A DNA stretch of 64,000 nt from Catalimonadaceae bacterium JC749 (GTDB lineage Bacteria; Bacteroidota; Bacteroidia; Cytophagales; Cyclobacteriaceae), in contig JAJNNC010000002.1 of assembly GCA_021730635.1 (NCBI GenBank), positions 558,001 to 622,000 of the forward strand. The letters are read 5' to 3'. Every line of letters begins with the position of its first letter. Position 1 is the stretch's first letter. Both the position numbers and the translations under genes were made by a program. Positions 32,401 through 41,881 of the stretch are shown here, piece after piece. The notes beneath the pieces were generated by a model that saw only the letters and a program-made list of their open reading frames with translations, made no database searches and had not been told where the DNA came from.

Positions 32401-32598
32401 TTTATAGCTGGGTTACTTCCTCTCGTTTTCGCTTCCGGGACTGGAGCAAACGGAAATCAGTCTATCGGTATAAGCGCGGTGGGGGGGATGATAACCGGAA
32501 CCATATTTGGGGTATTAGTCATTCCGATACTCTTTCTCGCCTTCCAATCCTTGCATGAAAAAATCAGTGGCCCACCCCAAAATGCTAAAAGCCAATAG
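29473..32598 (+). CDS. RND efflux pump, HAE1 family (AcrB/MexF-like)
   Basis: A 1041-residue inner-membrane proton-driven multidrug pump, normal length. The start MIKRFIERPILSAVISILIA forms TM1. Porter domains follow (FELGTNPDIAAVNVQNRV, LPSEVTRAGVTTSKRQSS), and TM4 carries the proton-relay aspartate pair in GIVVDDAIVVVEA. The second half repeats the fold, ending FGVLVIPILFLAF. It is the middle gene of an adaptor-pump-channel operon. The substrate range cannot be inferred; the HAE1 type commonly handles hydrophobic drugs, bile salts or solvents. Confidence 0.94.
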   Translation: MIKRFIERPILSAVISILIAILGVLGLTSLPVSQYPEIAPPTVVVSASYQGANAEAVLSSVVVPLEEQINGVENMTYMTSTAGNDGTASITINFELGTNPDIAAVNVQNRVSRATPLLPSEVTRAGVTTSKRQSSNILIFTLYSDNPTFDQTFLTNYAAINLIPQLQRVNGVGDARVFGDNNYAMRIWLKPDVMASYGLVPDDISAVLAEQNVEAAPGQFGESVDQAFQYVLKYSGRLNSEEEFGDIVIRTAENGRILRLRDIARIELASVSYSTSTETNGKPAVGIAISQSAGSNAQEVIDESLKTLEEASRIFPEGINYINFVNANDFLNESIEKVISTLIEAFVLVFLVVYLFLQDFRSTLIPAVTVPVAIVGTFFFLGLFGFTINLLTLFALLLAIGIVVDDAIVVVEAVHAKLDTGYTSAREATEDAMGEITGAIISITLVMAAVFVPVSFITGSTGVFFQQFGLTLAIAIILSAVNALTLSPALCAILLKPASSEKKRFMQRFHKGFNAALEATLSKYTKAVGFLMLKRWIVWAGMGVFATLLVYLFTTTPKGFVPNEDMGVIISEVRLPPSASLDRTEEVVEDVEKIITSLTEVANAFHVTGRGIISGPGSNYGFIITRLKPLEEREGEGQDVPSLIEELFALTSVIREAQVIFFSPPPISGFSISGGFGFQLQDRSGSGITQFAEVSQEFLAALNERPEIQYASTSFNPNFPQFQINVNVEKVKDAGLTVTDILNTLQGYYGGVYASNFNQFGKQYRVMYQAEPLFRTDAESLNTIYVRNANDIMAPISEFISLERVYGPQSINRFNLFTSIDVNGAPASGYSSGDAIQAIEEVALQFLPPGYGYEFSGITREEIASSNQTLFIFLLVTTFVYFLLSAQYESFMLPLAVLFSLPVGLSGTFLFIQMFDIANNIYVQIAVIMLVGLLAKNAILIVEFAVDRRRKGMPLQQATLEGAKARFRPILMTSFSFIAGLLPLVFASGTGANGNQSIGISAVGGMITGTIFGVLVIPILFLAFQSLHEKISGPPQNAKSQ

Positions 32599-32649
32599 GA
32601 TTGGAGAAATAGATCTTGACAAAGTCGAAAAAGTAAAGAACGGTTGGTT

Positions 32650-34044
32650 ATGAAGAATTTATGGCTTACAAATAGTGGATTGTTTACGCTAATGATGTTG
32701 TTAATAGCATCTTGTATGGTTACCAAGCGCTATGAGCAACCCGATGATAAATTGGCAGGAGATCTGTTTCGCGGCGTTCAAAATACTGATACGGTTACTC
32801 TCGCCAGTTTGCCTTATTACGAAATTTTCCGCGACGACCTATTGCGACAATTTATCGAGGAAGGTATAACAAATAACCTCGATTTAAAGGTTGCCTATAC
32901 CAGGATTCAACAGGCGGAAGCTTATTATAGGCAAAGTAAGGCGGCATACTTTCCCTCCCTCGACGCAGAGACTCAGTATAATTATGTACGAGTTCCTGAA
33001 GGACAGGCGTTAAGAATTCCCAACAATACCTCTCAATACCAACTTTCGCTAATATCGAATTGGGAATTGGATATCTGGGGGCGGTTAAGGAGCGCTCAAA
33101 GAGCCCAGTTTGCCGAATTACTAAGCACGGAAGCTGGAATGCGGGCCGTTCAAACCAGCATTGTTAGTTTGATCGCGAACAACTATTTCCTCCTTCTCGC
33201 GCTTGATGAACAAGTGTCTATCACTGAGCAAACCGTTTACAACTGGGATACCACTGTGACGACGATGCGTGCCTTGAAAGAATCATCGGTGGTTACTGAA
33301 GCCGCTGTGGTGCAAAGTGAAGCTCAGCGGTATGCTGCTGAAGTAACCTTACCTGATTTGAAACAATATATTTTAGAAACTGAAAATGCACTTAGTATTT
33401 TGTTAGGCCGCCCTCCCGGACCTATCGAGCGGAATCAATTGAATGACCAGGAATTCATTGATGAATTGGCCACTGGAATACCACTGCAATTATTGGCAAA
33501 TAGACCGGATGTGCAACAGGCGGAATATGCCTACCGCAACGCTTTTGAACTTACCAATGTGGCACGAACTGCTTTTTACCCTTCGTTGTCTATTACCGGG
33601 AGTGCCGGTTTATCAAGTCTTTCAGCAGCAAGTTTGTTAAATTTAAATGCATTCGCTGCTAACGTTGGGGCTAGTTTACTCCAGCCAATTACCAACCGGC
33701 GTCTAATCCGAACCAACTTTGCCGTAGCAAGAGCACAACAACAAGCTACATTATTTGAGTTTGAAAATAGCTTGTTAACCGCCGGACAAGAAGTCTCCAA
33801 TGCTTTATCCCTACATGCTGCCGCTGTAGACAAAATGGAGGTAAGGAGTAATCAAATCAACGCCCTACAACTATCGGTTGAGTATACCCAGGAACTTTTA
33901 CGAAATGGATTTGCCAATTACAACGAAGTGATTACCGCCCGACAAAGCTTGCTTGCGGCAGAACTTGGTAGTGTTGATGATAAACTCCAACGCCTGCAAG
34001 CTTCTGTCAATTTATACCGTGCCCTGGGGGGTGGCTGGAAATAA
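32650..34044 (+). CDS. TolC-like outer-membrane efflux lipoprotein (NodT family)
   Basis: A 464-residue outer-membrane factor. ATG 32650 gives a lipoprotein signal ending LIASC. Two outer-membrane efflux repeats are visible: long coiled-coil stretches such as TRIQQAEAYYRQSKAAYFPS, the SNWELDIWGRLRSAQ motif of the family and, in the second repeat, ANRPDVQQAEYAYRNAF and PSLSITGSAG, ending VNLYRALGGGWK as usual. It completes the tripartite pump with the two upstream genes. Confidence 0.92.
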   Translation: MKNLWLTNSGLFTLMMLLIASCMVTKRYEQPDDKLAGDLFRGVQNTDTVTLASLPYYEIFRDDLLRQFIEEGITNNLDLKVAYTRIQQAEAYYRQSKAAYFPSLDAETQYNYVRVPEGQALRIPNNTSQYQLSLISNWELDIWGRLRSAQRAQFAELLSTEAGMRAVQTSIVSLIANNYFLLLALDEQVSITEQTVYNWDTTVTTMRALKESSVVTEAAVVQSEAQRYAAEVTLPDLKQYILETENALSILLGRPPGPIERNQLNDQEFIDELATGIPLQLLANRPDVQQAEYAYRNAFELTNVARTAFYPSLSITGSAGLSSLSAASLLNLNAFAANVGASLLQPITNRRLIRTNFAVARAQQQATLFEFENSLLTAGQEVSNALSLHAAAVDKMEVRSNQINALQLSVEYTQELLRNGFANYNEVITARQSLLAAELGSVDDKLQRLQASVNLYRALGGGWK

Positions 34045-34177
34045 CCAGTAAAGCTTCTCTAGCGCAGGAACGTTTAACGATTCGGTTAAGAATCTTAGCT
34101 TAGAGGAAAGCAATTTTATGCTGATCTGTAAGTTATGATTAAGGGATCATGTAGCTAGATTATAGAGGTAAACGTAG

Positions 34178-34696
34178 ATGGACCTTCATAGCAGCTTATT
34201 TTTGAGGTTAGGCAAACTACTTAACAAAACCTTTTGGGGTTTTCAAGCAGTTTTCATCTACTTTCTTTTATCCACAGTGGCTCAAGCGCAAGAGGAAAGA
34301 TGCGGTACCGTCCGATATAACAAGGATCAGGACAAGATGCAGTTTGAACAGTGGTTAGAAGCTAAAATTGCCCAAAAAAGAGGCTGGGGTTTGCCCAGTT
34401 TCCGGTCTCGGAACTGCACGGATTGGAGAATGCCTCCGATAATACCCAAACCGAATACCCTGGAATGTGATTTCGGGATTGTACCTACCTTAGAAGTAAC
34501 TAATTCCGGTAACAATACCATCAGTACCCTTACAGTGACCCTTAGTCTGCAGGGTATCCTGACTGAGGAAAGGCAATTTACTCCGAACCTGGCGGTAGTT
34601 GCTTCCACCACGCTTGCTTTTTCTCCGCTTAGTTTAGTGCTTGATGAAGCAAATGTTCCCTATGATTTGACTTTCCAGATCACCCAAGTAATTTGA
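34178..34696 (+). CDS. Exported hypothetical protein, possibly a deletion remnant of a secreted metalloprotease
   Basis: A 172-residue product with a signal peptide (AVFIYFLLSTVAQAQ). The next segment (ERCGTVRYNKDQDKMQFEQW) resembles the prosegment start of Bacteroidota M43-type secreted metalloproteases. It then changes abruptly to an Ig/CARDB-like beta region (LEVTNSGNNTISTLTVTLSL) ending VPYDLTFQITQVI, where such domains normally continue. No zinc-binding HExxH is present, so the protease domain and the C-terminal sorting region are lacking. The homology calls are inference from pattern; the ORF itself is intact. Confidence 0.5.
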   Translation: MDLHSSLFLRLGKLLNKTFWGFQAVFIYFLLSTVAQAQEERCGTVRYNKDQDKMQFEQWLEAKIAQKRGWGLPSFRSRNCTDWRMPPIIPKPNTLECDFGIVPTLEVTNSGNNTISTLTVTLSLQGILTEERQFTPNLAVVASTTLAFSPLSLVLDEANVPYDLTFQITQVI

Positions 34697-34988
34697 TATC
34701 TTTTTTAATGAACGAGTTGTATCCAATTGAGAAAATATAGGATTAGCCGCCTTAGATGGATTGCCGACAAAGAAAAATTTCAACATATTGATTTCAGCAC
34801 CATTGAGCAACTTGCTGATAGAATAAAATGGAGTGGGCAGAAAAATAGGGCAAGATTTCCTGCTTCCTGATCTGCCTTATCATTGTTCTAGTTATTTCTG
34901 CAACAAAGGATATCATCGCTTATTAATACTTACAAAAAATTGTATATTTATACATGAAGTTTTGATGAAATCATAACAAACTGCATAT

Positions 34989-35585
34989 ATGCACTCAAGT
35001 TCAAAAGGGTATCAGGATGATTCTCTATATGTGAAAAGATTGAAAGAAGGGGACCCGTCTAGCTTCGAGTATTTGTTTCATCGATATGAAGCAAAGCTGT
35101 ATCATATATGCTTACACCTTACCCATTCCCCCTCTGATGCCGAAGAAATTGTACAGGAAGTATTCGTTAAGATCTGGGAAACTCGTCATCGGCTTAATCC
35201 TGAATTGTCGTTTTCTGCTTATCTGATCCGGATAGCCAAAAATCAAATTTATAATAAGGCCAGGATGAGATTAAGAGATTATGCTTTCCAAAACTACCAT
35301 TTGCAAACAAATCATGCTTTTAGTAACACTACCCAGGAGGAGCTAAACCTTTGGTCAACAGAAAAAATCATCACGCAACTCATTGAGCGTTTGCCGTTTA
35401 TGCAAAAGAGAGTCCTCACCCTGAGCAGGTTTCATGGTTTAAGCAATGAGGAAATCGCCAACCGTCTTCAGTTGTCTAAAAGCACTGTTGAAAATCACTT
35501 ACATCTTGCCCTGAAAACCCTAAAGAAGCATTTACTTAAACATCAACTTTGCTTTGCCCTGTGGGTGTTGGATTTGCTCAGATAA
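34989..35585 (+). CDS. ECF RNA polymerase sigma factor (FecI-like)
   Basis: A 198-residue sigma-70-family factor with region 2 (FEYLFHRYEAKLYHICLHL, then DAEEIVQEVFVKIWETR) and region 4 (RFHGLSNEEIANRLQLSKST). It matches the Bacteroidota ECF group that pairs with FecR-type anti-sigma factors and TonB receptors. It stands 177 bases upstream of such a FecR gene. It should direct transcription of the SusC/SusD-led pectin locus when released; the target promoters were not identified. Upstream, TATATTTATAC near the expected position resembles a weak promoter. Confidence 0.92.
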   Translation: MHSSSKGYQDDSLYVKRLKEGDPSSFEYLFHRYEAKLYHICLHLTHSPSDAEEIVQEVFVKIWETRHRLNPELSFSAYLIRIAKNQIYNKARMRLRDYAFQNYHLQTNHAFSNTTQEELNLWSTEKIITQLIERLPFMQKRVLTLSRFHGLSNEEIANRLQLSKSTVENHLHLALKTLKKHLLKHQLCFALWVLDLLR

Positions 35586-35761
35586 GCCATTTCAAGTTTT
35601 ATGGATGCCTGAGATACTATTATTTTAATATTTTCTAATATTATATCATTCTTAGTTATTTTTTTTGTTCATTATTTAATATCAATGACCTTTTAATAAA
35701 TTTTTTGTAAAATTTTATGCTTTATTGGGTGTATGCCCTTCTCAAAGTGTATACATACCAT

Positions 35762-36748
35762 ATGATAGACAAAGACCTCATCAATAAATTTTACAAAGGA
35801 GAATGTACAGAAGCTGAAGTAAAGCAGGTGCTTAGTTGGTTTAATGAGCAGCAGGAAGGAGAAAAGCATATTGAAGACCTATGGGACAGCCTGACCCCCA
35901 TAGATATACCCCATGAACATGATGCCAGTAAAACACTTACTGCTATCCGCCAGCGAGTAGGGATAAAGAAACATCATACCACCTATCATATACTCCGGAG
36001 GCAATGGTTTAGAGTAGCTGCTATTCTGATATTAGCTTTTGTTTTACCCCTGTTGATCGTAAAAAATGAACCACCTCCCACAGCTTACACGGTGGTACAA
36101 TATGTGACAAAAGAGAACCCTGCCGGGCGCAAATCTACCCTCCAGCTACCCGATGGCTCTGTAGTGAATCTTAATGCTGAAAGCCGTATTACTTACCCTG
36201 AAAGTTTTCATGACACTATCAGGAAGGTATCACTGGTAGGGGAAGCTTTTTTTGAGGTAGCTGAGAATAAGGATAAGCCGTTTATTGTATCTTCTGCTGG
36301 TGTAGATACACAGGCTTTGGGTACCTCTTTTAATGTAAAAGCTTATGAGGAAGATGAGCATGTACAGGTAGTATTAGCGAGTGGCAAAGTAAAAGTTAAG
36401 CAGTCCCAGGAGAAAAGTAGTGAAGAAGTTTTTCTAAGCCCCGGAGAGGAATTACGGGTAGAAAAACAAACATATATCATGTCCAGGCAACCAGCAGACT
36501 TGTACCAGACACTGGCATGGAAAGATAACATCCTAGTTTTCAATCAGGCACCTGCCGAACAGGTTTTTGCCACTCTGGAACGGTGGTACGGCGTTACTAT
36601 CGTATTTCCTGAGAAGATGAGGGATGATTCATGGTGGTTTACTGGCGAATATAAAAATGAAAACCTGGAAAATGTCTTGCTGAGTATGAGCTACATCAAA
36701 GACTTCAACTATCAGATCAATCAAGAATCAGTACTTATAACACCTTAA
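35762..36748 (+). CDS. FecR-type anti-sigma factor
   Basis: A 328-residue inner-membrane protein. The cytoplasmic N-terminus (residues 1-80) would hold the sigma factor; one transmembrane helix is at about 83-100 (FRVAAILILAFVLPLLIV); the periplasmic FecR domain follows (LQLPDGSVVNLNAESRITY, VGEAFFEVAENKDKPF), and the C-terminal DUF4974 repeat ends the protein (LENVLLSMSYIKDFNYQI). ATG 35762 is selected because the canonical start MIDKDLINKFYKGE lies there. It would receive a signal from the N-terminal STN domain of the SusC protein encoded next. Confidence 0.93.
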   Translation: MIDKDLINKFYKGECTEAEVKQVLSWFNEQQEGEKHIEDLWDSLTPIDIPHEHDASKTLTAIRQRVGIKKHHTTYHILRRQWFRVAAILILAFVLPLLIVKNEPPPTAYTVVQYVTKENPAGRKSTLQLPDGSVVNLNAESRITYPESFHDTIRKVSLVGEAFFEVAENKDKPFIVSSAGVDTQALGTSFNVKAYEEDEHVQVVLASGKVKVKQSQEKSSEEVFLSPGEELRVEKQTYIMSRQPADLYQTLAWKDNILVFNQAPAEQVFATLERWYGVTIVFPEKMRDDSWWFTGEYKNENLENVLLSMSYIKDFNYQINQESVLITP

Positions 36749-36929
36749 ACTAATACATAATGATCTTATTTGATAGCACATAAAAAAGCCGATAGCGCAT
36801 AATACGCACTACCGACCCATTTTTTTGAATTCTTAGGACAAAGCCAGCTCGGCCAAAAGATGTCACTTTGTCCACAAGTTTTCTATTGCCTCTGCAAAAC
36901 CAAAGTTTTACAAAAAACAACTTAAATGT

Positions 36930-39900
36930 ATGAAAATTATACTACTAAAACTACTCATCATGAGTTCGAAATTCGTGGCTTATGGTATTGTTGTACAGAT
37001 AGTCTGCTTTCAACTGCTCATGGCTGCTGAGGGCGAGGCACAGAATATCAGAAACGTCAGAGATGTCATGATCTCCGTGAATTATCAGGAAACTACCCTC
37101 AGCGAAGTATTTAATGGCATAGAATCAAAAACAGAATTTAGATTCGTGTACGATCAAAAGGATATTCCTTTAGAAGAAAAGATCAACCTCAAATTTACTA
37201 ATCAGTCTGTGGCTAATGTGCTGATTGAAATTTCAAAGATCAGCCAACTGGGTTTTAAGCAGGTTAATAATACCATCAACGTGAGAAAACTTAAGCATAA
37301 AAGCATGGATCAGTCCATTGAAATTCTCATAGAACAAAACATCAATGGTAAGGTCACTGATGGTGAGACGGGAGAGCCGCTTCCTGGCGTGAACGTGCTA
37401 GCCAAAGGGACTGCTACAGGGACGGTTACTGGTATTGATGGAAATTACAGATTAAGCCTGAATGATGAAATAACAAATATAGTCTTTTCATCCATTGGCT
37501 ACATATCCCAGGAAATAGAGATCAATGGTCGGAGTACCATCGATGTGCAAATGATGCCTGATGTTAAGTCACTGACAGAAGTGGTTGTCATTGGTTACGG
37601 AACCGTGAAAAAAAGTGACCTGACCGGTTCAGTATCTTCTGTAAGTAGCGAGGAATTCAATCAAGGACCCCAACTCCCGGCGCAGCAGTTGATTCAAGGA
37701 AAAATTGCTGGCGTAAACATTAGCAAAAACAGTGGAAAACCGGGTGGTTCCAATACCGTTAGAATCCGTGGAGGTACCTCTATCACGGCTTCCAATGATC
37801 CTTTGTATGTCATTGATGGAGTACCTATCTCAACAACCAGCGGCGTAAATCAGGCCAATATCAGCACGAGCAATACCAACTTTTTTGATCAGGAACCGGT
37901 GAATCCACTCATGACGCTAAACCCGAATGACATTGAGTCAGTCGTTGTCCTGAAGGATGCGTCTGCTACCGCCATTTTTGGATCCAGAGGAGCCAATGGT
38001 GTGATCATGATTACTACCAAGAAAGGAAACCAGGGCAAAGCACAGGTTGCCTACGATGTGAGTGCAGGCGTTTCCAAAGTGGCCAATACGATAGACGTCC
38101 TTTCTGCCAACCAGTACCGGGAAGTCATCAATGACCTGGAGTTACCACTAGACGACAAGGGAGCCAACACCAATTGGCAGGATGAAATTTTCCGGACGGC
38201 CTATCAGCACAATCATTATTTGTCATTGAGTGGAGGAAGCGATAAAACCCTCTACCGGGCATCCTTAGGCTACGGAAAGCAGGAAGGGGTCATGTTAGCA
38301 TCGGATCTTACGCAGGCCAATGCCCGCATCAATATCAACCATTCCGAGTTTGATGACAAATTAGCCTTTGACTTGAGGGTTAATTATGGAGAGAATCAAT
38401 CCAGTCAATCCCCTGTTTCCAACACGGTGGGTAGCGAGTTAGGATCTAGTTTAAACTATGAATCCTATGTATTCAACCCTACTTACCCGGTAAGGGATGA
38501 GAATGGTAATTTTTATCATGTGCCTCCCTTTAGGATCAATCCAGTTTCCTTTTCTACCGACCTTTCTGATGAGCGTGAGAACCGCAGGTTCATCGGAAGT
38601 TTTGCTACCACTTATAAAATCATAGAGCCCCTAAGCGTGAAAGTGAACCTGGGATATACCCGGCAGAACATTGATAGGAATTCTTTCATTAGCAAAGACA
38701 ATCCTTTGGGGGAAGGCCTGGGCGGTTATGCCAGTGTGCAGAAATTGGTAGATTTCTCCAAGCTTTTAGAAACTACCGTCAGTTTTAACAAATCTTTGGG
38801 TTCTCATGGCATAGATGCCGTAGCAGGATATTCCTATCAGTATTTCAGGGATGAAGGATTGCATAACACAGCCAATGGTTTTCTCTCCGATGAGTTCAAA
38901 TGGTATAGCCTTCAGGCTGCCAGCACCATTTCGGAAGTATCTAGCTTCTTTGGCAGTAATAAGCTGATTTCTTTCTACGGAAGAGTAAATTACAATTATG
39001 ACAACCGTTATTTCTTCACAGGCACCATCCGAAGAGATGGGTCCAGCCGGTTCGGGTCAGGCAATAAGTGGGGACTGTTCCCTTCTGCTGCCGCAGCATG
39101 GAGAATTTCAGAGGAAGATTTTTTTAATGTTAGCCAAATCTCGGATCTGAAACTGAGAGCCAGCTATGGAATTACCGGTAACCAGGAAATCGGAAATCTC
39201 AATTCTATCACAACCTTGGGAGCAAGCACGGTGGGTTATCTGGTAGGTGGTCAGCGCATCACCATCGTATTACCACAACAGTATGCTAATCCAGATTTGC
39301 AATGGGAACAGACAGCGCAGCTCGACATAGGATTAAGTTTTGGACTATTTGACCATAGACTTTATGGAAACATAGACTACTACCATAAGGAAACCTCGGA
39401 TCTCCTGCTTCAGATTGCCGTGCCTTCACCATCGGTGATTAGCACCCAACTGGCCAATGTCGGAAGCGTTGAAAACAAGGGCGTGGAAATAGAATTAGGC
39501 GCTGAGATCCTCAAACGCGAAAACTTCTCATGGAATGCCAATTTGAATTTCAGCAGAAACCGAAATAAAGTCCTGCGCTTGTCCAATGACCAATGGCAGG
39601 GAGAGGATATCAGAACCGCACCGGTGCAGGGGCAGGGGTTATCAGGTATTTATTCCCAACTGATCACACCAGGCCAACCGATCGGGACTTTCTACGGAAA
39701 GAAATTTATTGGTATTGAGAACGGGGTAGAGCAGTTTGAGGAAGAGGAGCAAGTGATCGGCAATGCACAGCCTGATTTTACCTATGGGTTGAGCAATACC
39801 TTGGGCTACAAAAACTGGGACCTTGCCATTAATATCAGAGGTTCTGTGGGCAACGATGTCTATAACATGACTGCCAATAACCTCGGTTACATGAGCAACC

Positions 39901-40232
39901 TACCAGGTAGAAATGTTTTTGCGATTGCCGTAGAAAGCGGTGTAGGAAGGGATCAGCCAAAGCAGTATTCCTCCCGATGGATTGAAGATGGCTCTTTTTT
40001 ACGGTTGGACAACCTCTCTTTGTCTTACACCTTCAATAATACGACCACTTTCCTGTCCAATGCAAGAGTTTATCTTTTGGCACAAAACCTTTTTGTGCTG
40101 ACAGGTTATTCCGGGCTGGATCCTGAAGTCAATTCGGATGTATCCGGCGTAGGCGTAGCTCCTTTGGGAATTGACTACCTGAGTTATCCCAGAGCCAGAA
40201 CTATCAGCATAGGCGCAACCATTTCTTTCTAA
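36930..40232 (+). CDS. SusC/RagA-type TonB-dependent receptor with STN signalling domain
   Basis: A 1100-residue outer-membrane oligosaccharide importer. Order: signal sequence (1-38); STN domain (about 50-118), which contacts FecR in the periplasm; carboxypeptidase-like domain (138-209); TonB-box/plug start (VVVIGYGTVKKSDLTGSV, about 218-235), with the RIRGGTSITASNDPLYVIDG plug motif, and a long barrel ending ARTISIGATISF. The STN domain ties this receptor to the upstream sigma/FecR pair, so transport and transcription are probably coupled. Its SusD partner follows after 26 bases. The ligand is presumably a pectin fragment, judged from the downstream enzymes. Confidence 0.95.
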   Translation: MKIILLKLLIMSSKFVAYGIVVQIVCFQLLMAAEGEAQNIRNVRDVMISVNYQETTLSEVFNGIESKTEFRFVYDQKDIPLEEKINLKFTNQSVANVLIEISKISQLGFKQVNNTINVRKLKHKSMDQSIEILIEQNINGKVTDGETGEPLPGVNVLAKGTATGTVTGIDGNYRLSLNDEITNIVFSSIGYISQEIEINGRSTIDVQMMPDVKSLTEVVVIGYGTVKKSDLTGSVSSVSSEEFNQGPQLPAQQLIQGKIAGVNISKNSGKPGGSNTVRIRGGTSITASNDPLYVIDGVPISTTSGVNQANISTSNTNFFDQEPVNPLMTLNPNDIESVVVLKDASATAIFGSRGANGVIMITTKKGNQGKAQVAYDVSAGVSKVANTIDVLSANQYREVINDLELPLDDKGANTNWQDEIFRTAYQHNHYLSLSGGSDKTLYRASLGYGKQEGVMLASDLTQANARININHSEFDDKLAFDLRVNYGENQSSQSPVSNTVGSELGSSLNYESYVFNPTYPVRDENGNFYHVPPFRINPVSFSTDLSDERENRRFIGSFATTYKIIEPLSVKVNLGYTRQNIDRNSFISKDNPLGEGLGGYASVQKLVDFSKLLETTVSFNKSLGSHGIDAVAGYSYQYFRDEGLHNTANGFLSDEFKWYSLQAASTISEVSSFFGSNKLISFYGRVNYNYDNRYFFTGTIRRDGSSRFGSGNKWGLFPSAAAAWRISEEDFFNVSQISDLKLRASYGITGNQEIGNLNSITTLGASTVGYLVGGQRITIVLPQQYANPDLQWEQTAQLDIGLSFGLFDHRLYGNIDYYHKETSDLLLQIAVPSPSVISTQLANVGSVENKGVEIELGAEILKRENFSWNANLNFSRNRNKVLRLSNDQWQGEDIRTAPVQGQGLSGIYSQLITPGQPIGTFYGKKFIGIENGVEQFEEEEQVIGNAQPDFTYGLSNTLGYKNWDLAINIRGSVGNDVYNMTANNLGYMSNLPGRNVFAIAVESGVGRDQPKQYSSRWIEDGSFLRLDNLSLSYTFNNTTTFLSNARVYLLAQNLFVLTGYSGLDPEVNSDVSGVGVAPLGIDYLSYPRARTISIGATISF

Positions 40233-40258
40233 ATATTTACAACCAAGCAAAAATACTC

Positions 40259-41776
40259 ATGAAAAATACATTAATAAAAATACAATTGATGGTGCTGCTT
40301 TCGCTGATGGCTGGAAGCTGTACTGATCTGGACGAAGAGCTTTTTGGCCGTTTATCACCGGATAACTATTATCTGACAGAAGAGGAAGGGCTTTCCTCAG
40401 TCGTAGGTGTGTATCAAAGCCTTTCCAGGGTGGTCGATGTAGGCGATGCCTGGCGTATTGCAGAGTTTGGAACAGACGAGTTTTTCGTGCCAGGCAGGGC
40501 CAGCGGCGGTTGGTTTGATGAATACAATATGGAAATCATGCGTCATGAAGTGTCACCACAGAACTCGGCAGTAGCCAGGGCCTGGAGTTGGTATATATTT
40601 CCTACCATTGGCAGGGCCAATGCAGTCATAGAGAGTCTGACCGATTCTCCTAACAGTGAGAATCTCAGTACCCTGATCGCCGAAACCCGTGCCTTGAGAG
40701 CCTATGCTTACTTCTATGCCATGGATTTTTGGGGTAACGTACCCATCTTTACCGAATCGCGTGTAGACCCTAACAACCTGCCTACTACCAACGCACGGGC
40801 AGAGGTCTTTGACTTCGTGGTATCAGAGATGTTAGCAGCTGTTGAAGAGATGCCTTCTATCAATGAGATAAACAAAGCAGAGTACTATCCAAGATTTACA
40901 AAGGAAGCTATTTATGCTGCGCTGGCTACCATATACCTGAATGCTGAAGTTTATACTGGCACCCCTCATTGGCAGGATGCCCTGACCATGGCTGAACAGG
41001 TGATCAATGCTGGTGCTTACTCTCTTGAGGAAGAAACAGGAGATGTTTTTCTTGCCACCAACGAAGAAAATTCCCCTGAAATTATCTCCTCTTTTTCGAT
41101 AGATCCAACAGTGAATGCCGGAAACAATCAGTTTATTCTCTACACGCAGCATGCCCTGGCCAGGGAAAAATATAATTTGCCTTTTACGCCAGCGGATGGA
41201 TATAGTACAGGACCCATAGCGCTTGATAGATACGAGGATCAAGATGAAAGAAAGGCATTGATCGAATACGGTCCGCAGTATTATTTAAACGGAGAGCCTT
41301 TACTGGATGCCAATGGCGAGCAGCTTGTGTTGATACCCATTCAGGATATGACAGCTGCTGAAGATCATGAAGGATACAAAGTGCTGAAGTATTCGCCCGT
41401 GGGTGCCTCCTGGTCTGGATTTAATGCTGATAATGATTTGATATTGATACGTTATGCGGATGTGCTACTGATAAAAGCTGAGGCACTGTTCAGAACCGGC
41501 GATGCCGCAGGCGCTTTGGCACTGGTCAATGAGGTAAGAGCAAGAAGTAATGCTTCCACTTTATCTACTTTGACGCTGGAAGACATAGAAGATGAAAGAG
41601 CCCGGGAACTGATCTGGGAAGGACATAGAAGAAGAGATATGATTCGCTTTGGTTCCTATTATACAGATACATTTGGTATCAAGACGGGAGTCACTGAGGA
41701 ATGGAGAAATATTTATCCCATTCCTGCCGAGCAAATCGTGGCCAATCCTAATCTCGAGCAAAATCCAAATTATTAA
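40259..41776 (+). CDS. SusD/RagB-type glycan-binding lipoprotein
   Basis: A 505-residue surface lipoprotein (signal ends LSLMAGSC). Family features: TPR-like helical N-terminal half with RAYAYFYAMDFWGNVP, PRFTKEAIYAALATIYLNAE, and the C-terminal RSNAS, DIEDERARELIWEGHRR and RFG motifs, ending in NPIY-like YPIPAEQIVANPNLEQNP. It caps the SusC barrel and captures the oligosaccharide. Length and order are standard for a polysaccharide-utilisation locus. Confidence 0.95.
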   Translation: MKNTLIKIQLMVLLSLMAGSCTDLDEELFGRLSPDNYYLTEEEGLSSVVGVYQSLSRVVDVGDAWRIAEFGTDEFFVPGRASGGWFDEYNMEIMRHEVSPQNSAVARAWSWYIFPTIGRANAVIESLTDSPNSENLSTLIAETRALRAYAYFYAMDFWGNVPIFTESRVDPNNLPTTNARAEVFDFVVSEMLAAVEEMPSINEINKAEYYPRFTKEAIYAALATIYLNAEVYTGTPHWQDALTMAEQVINAGAYSLEEETGDVFLATNEENSPEIISSFSIDPTVNAGNNQFILYTQHALAREKYNLPFTPADGYSTGPIALDRYEDQDERKALIEYGPQYYLNGEPLLDANGEQLVLIPIQDMTAAEDHEGYKVLKYSPVGASWSGFNADNDLILIRYADVLLIKAEALFRTGDAAGALALVNEVRARSNASTLSTLTLEDIEDERARELIWEGHRRRDMIRFGSYYTDTFGIKTGVTEEWRNIYPIPAEQIVANPNLEQNPNY

Positions 41777-41881
41777 AATCATTGATTTTGGCTACCATAG
41801 GAAGGAGTTGCTATGGCAACTCCCTCATGCATTATTTTATTTGTCTTTATGTGGGAAGAGAAACAAAGAAATTGTTAAAGC

